Both the position numbers and the translations under genes were made by a program. Of a stretch of DNA of 5,988 nt, positions 5,913-5,988 are shown piece by piece. How positions within the stretch are numbered: position 1 is the first letter of the stretch; each line of letters begins with the position of its first letter. Source of the stretch: CAZVCJ01 sp964625745 (lineage in GTDB: Bacteria > Chloroflexota > Anaerolineae > VGOG01). The stretch is taken from NCBI GenBank assembly GCA_964625745.1, contig CAZVCJ010000224.1:1-5988 (forward strand). Direction: 5' to 3'. The notes under the pieces were generated by a model, which searched no databases, had not been told where the DNA came from, and worked only from the letters and a program-made list of their open reading frames with translations.

Positions 5913-5988
5913 ATGGAAGCTGTTCAGCAAATAATCAAGAACACCAAAGCCTATTACTGCCTGGAGTGCGGCAAGTGCACTGCGGTTT
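5913..5988 (+). CDS. hdrC: HdrC-like heterodisulfide reductase subunit C, N-terminus (3' partial)
   Basis: Only 25 codons are in the window. They read MEAVQQIIKNTKAYYCLECG and then KCTAV, with Cys16, Cys19 and Cys22 forming the CX2CX2C opening of a 4Fe-4S motif. An opening of this kind, 'YYCLECGKCTAxCP' close to the N-terminus, is typical of HdrC, the small two-cluster iron-sulfur subunit that passes electrons from HdrA to HdrB. Its place directly after the MvhD-like gene supports this. Another 4Fe-4S dicluster protein, such as an HdrC domain fused to a longer protein, cannot be excluded from so little sequence. Confidence 0.75.
   Translation, partial: MEAVQQIIKNTKAYYCLECGKCTAV

Noticed and set aside
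1..5988. CRISPR array, tRNA or rRNA gene, transposase or integrase
   Set aside because: I saw no regularly spaced repeats with unique spacers, no tRNA- or rRNA-like sequence, and no recombinase motifs in any frame.

Overview
The window has three parts, all on the + strand. Its two edges carry genes of a heterodisulfide-reductase / F420-non-reducing-hydrogenase type electron-transfer module (an HdrA-like flavin/iron-sulfur protein, an MvhD-like iron-sulfur adaptor, and the start of an HdrC-like protein). Between the HdrA-like and MvhD-like genes sits a 4.4 kb gene for a large, apparently secreted, carbohydrate-active multidomain protein.

Likely source: an anaerobic bacterium, most plausibly Chloroflexota (Anaerolineae or relatives). 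The reasons are the soluble Hdr/Mvh genes, the large LamG/CBM/golvesin-type exoprotein ending in a 'YLPLIVR'-like C-terminus (a tail I associate with Anaerolineae exoproteins), and short dispersed repeats of the GGATATT and AACGGAT kinds. This is an inference from style; there is no rRNA or taxonomic marker gene here.

Layout: 1-605, C-terminal part of the HdrA-like protein, with a heptamer tandem repeat translated in frame (205-246). 606-708, spacer with a 12-bp palindrome and the ribosome binding site of the large gene. 709-5151, the 1480-residue exoprotein: signal sequence, a 305-residue tandem duplication (Ig-like fold split by a LamG domain, twice), an Fn3-like domain, a glycoside-hydrolase-like TIM barrel, a CBM4/9-like domain, a golvesin-C-like domain and the C-terminal motif. 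5152-5332, spacer with a doubtful 53-codon ORF. 5333-5722, the MvhD-like gene. 5723-5912, spacer with a 34-bp-arm hairpin bounded by 10-bp inverted repeats, then a small hairpin next to the start of the HdrC-like gene (5913 to the window end).

Working together: HdrA (flavin plus 4Fe-4S), MvhD (2Fe-2S) and HdrC (4Fe-4S) normally form one cytoplasmic chain passing electrons between a hydrogenase or other donor, a flavin site and HdrB/HdrC. The large exoprotein has no evident place in that chain and would act outside the cell, probably on polysaccharide. Its position inside the cluster, its nested domains and the repeat-derived peptide in HdrA are the most unusual features.
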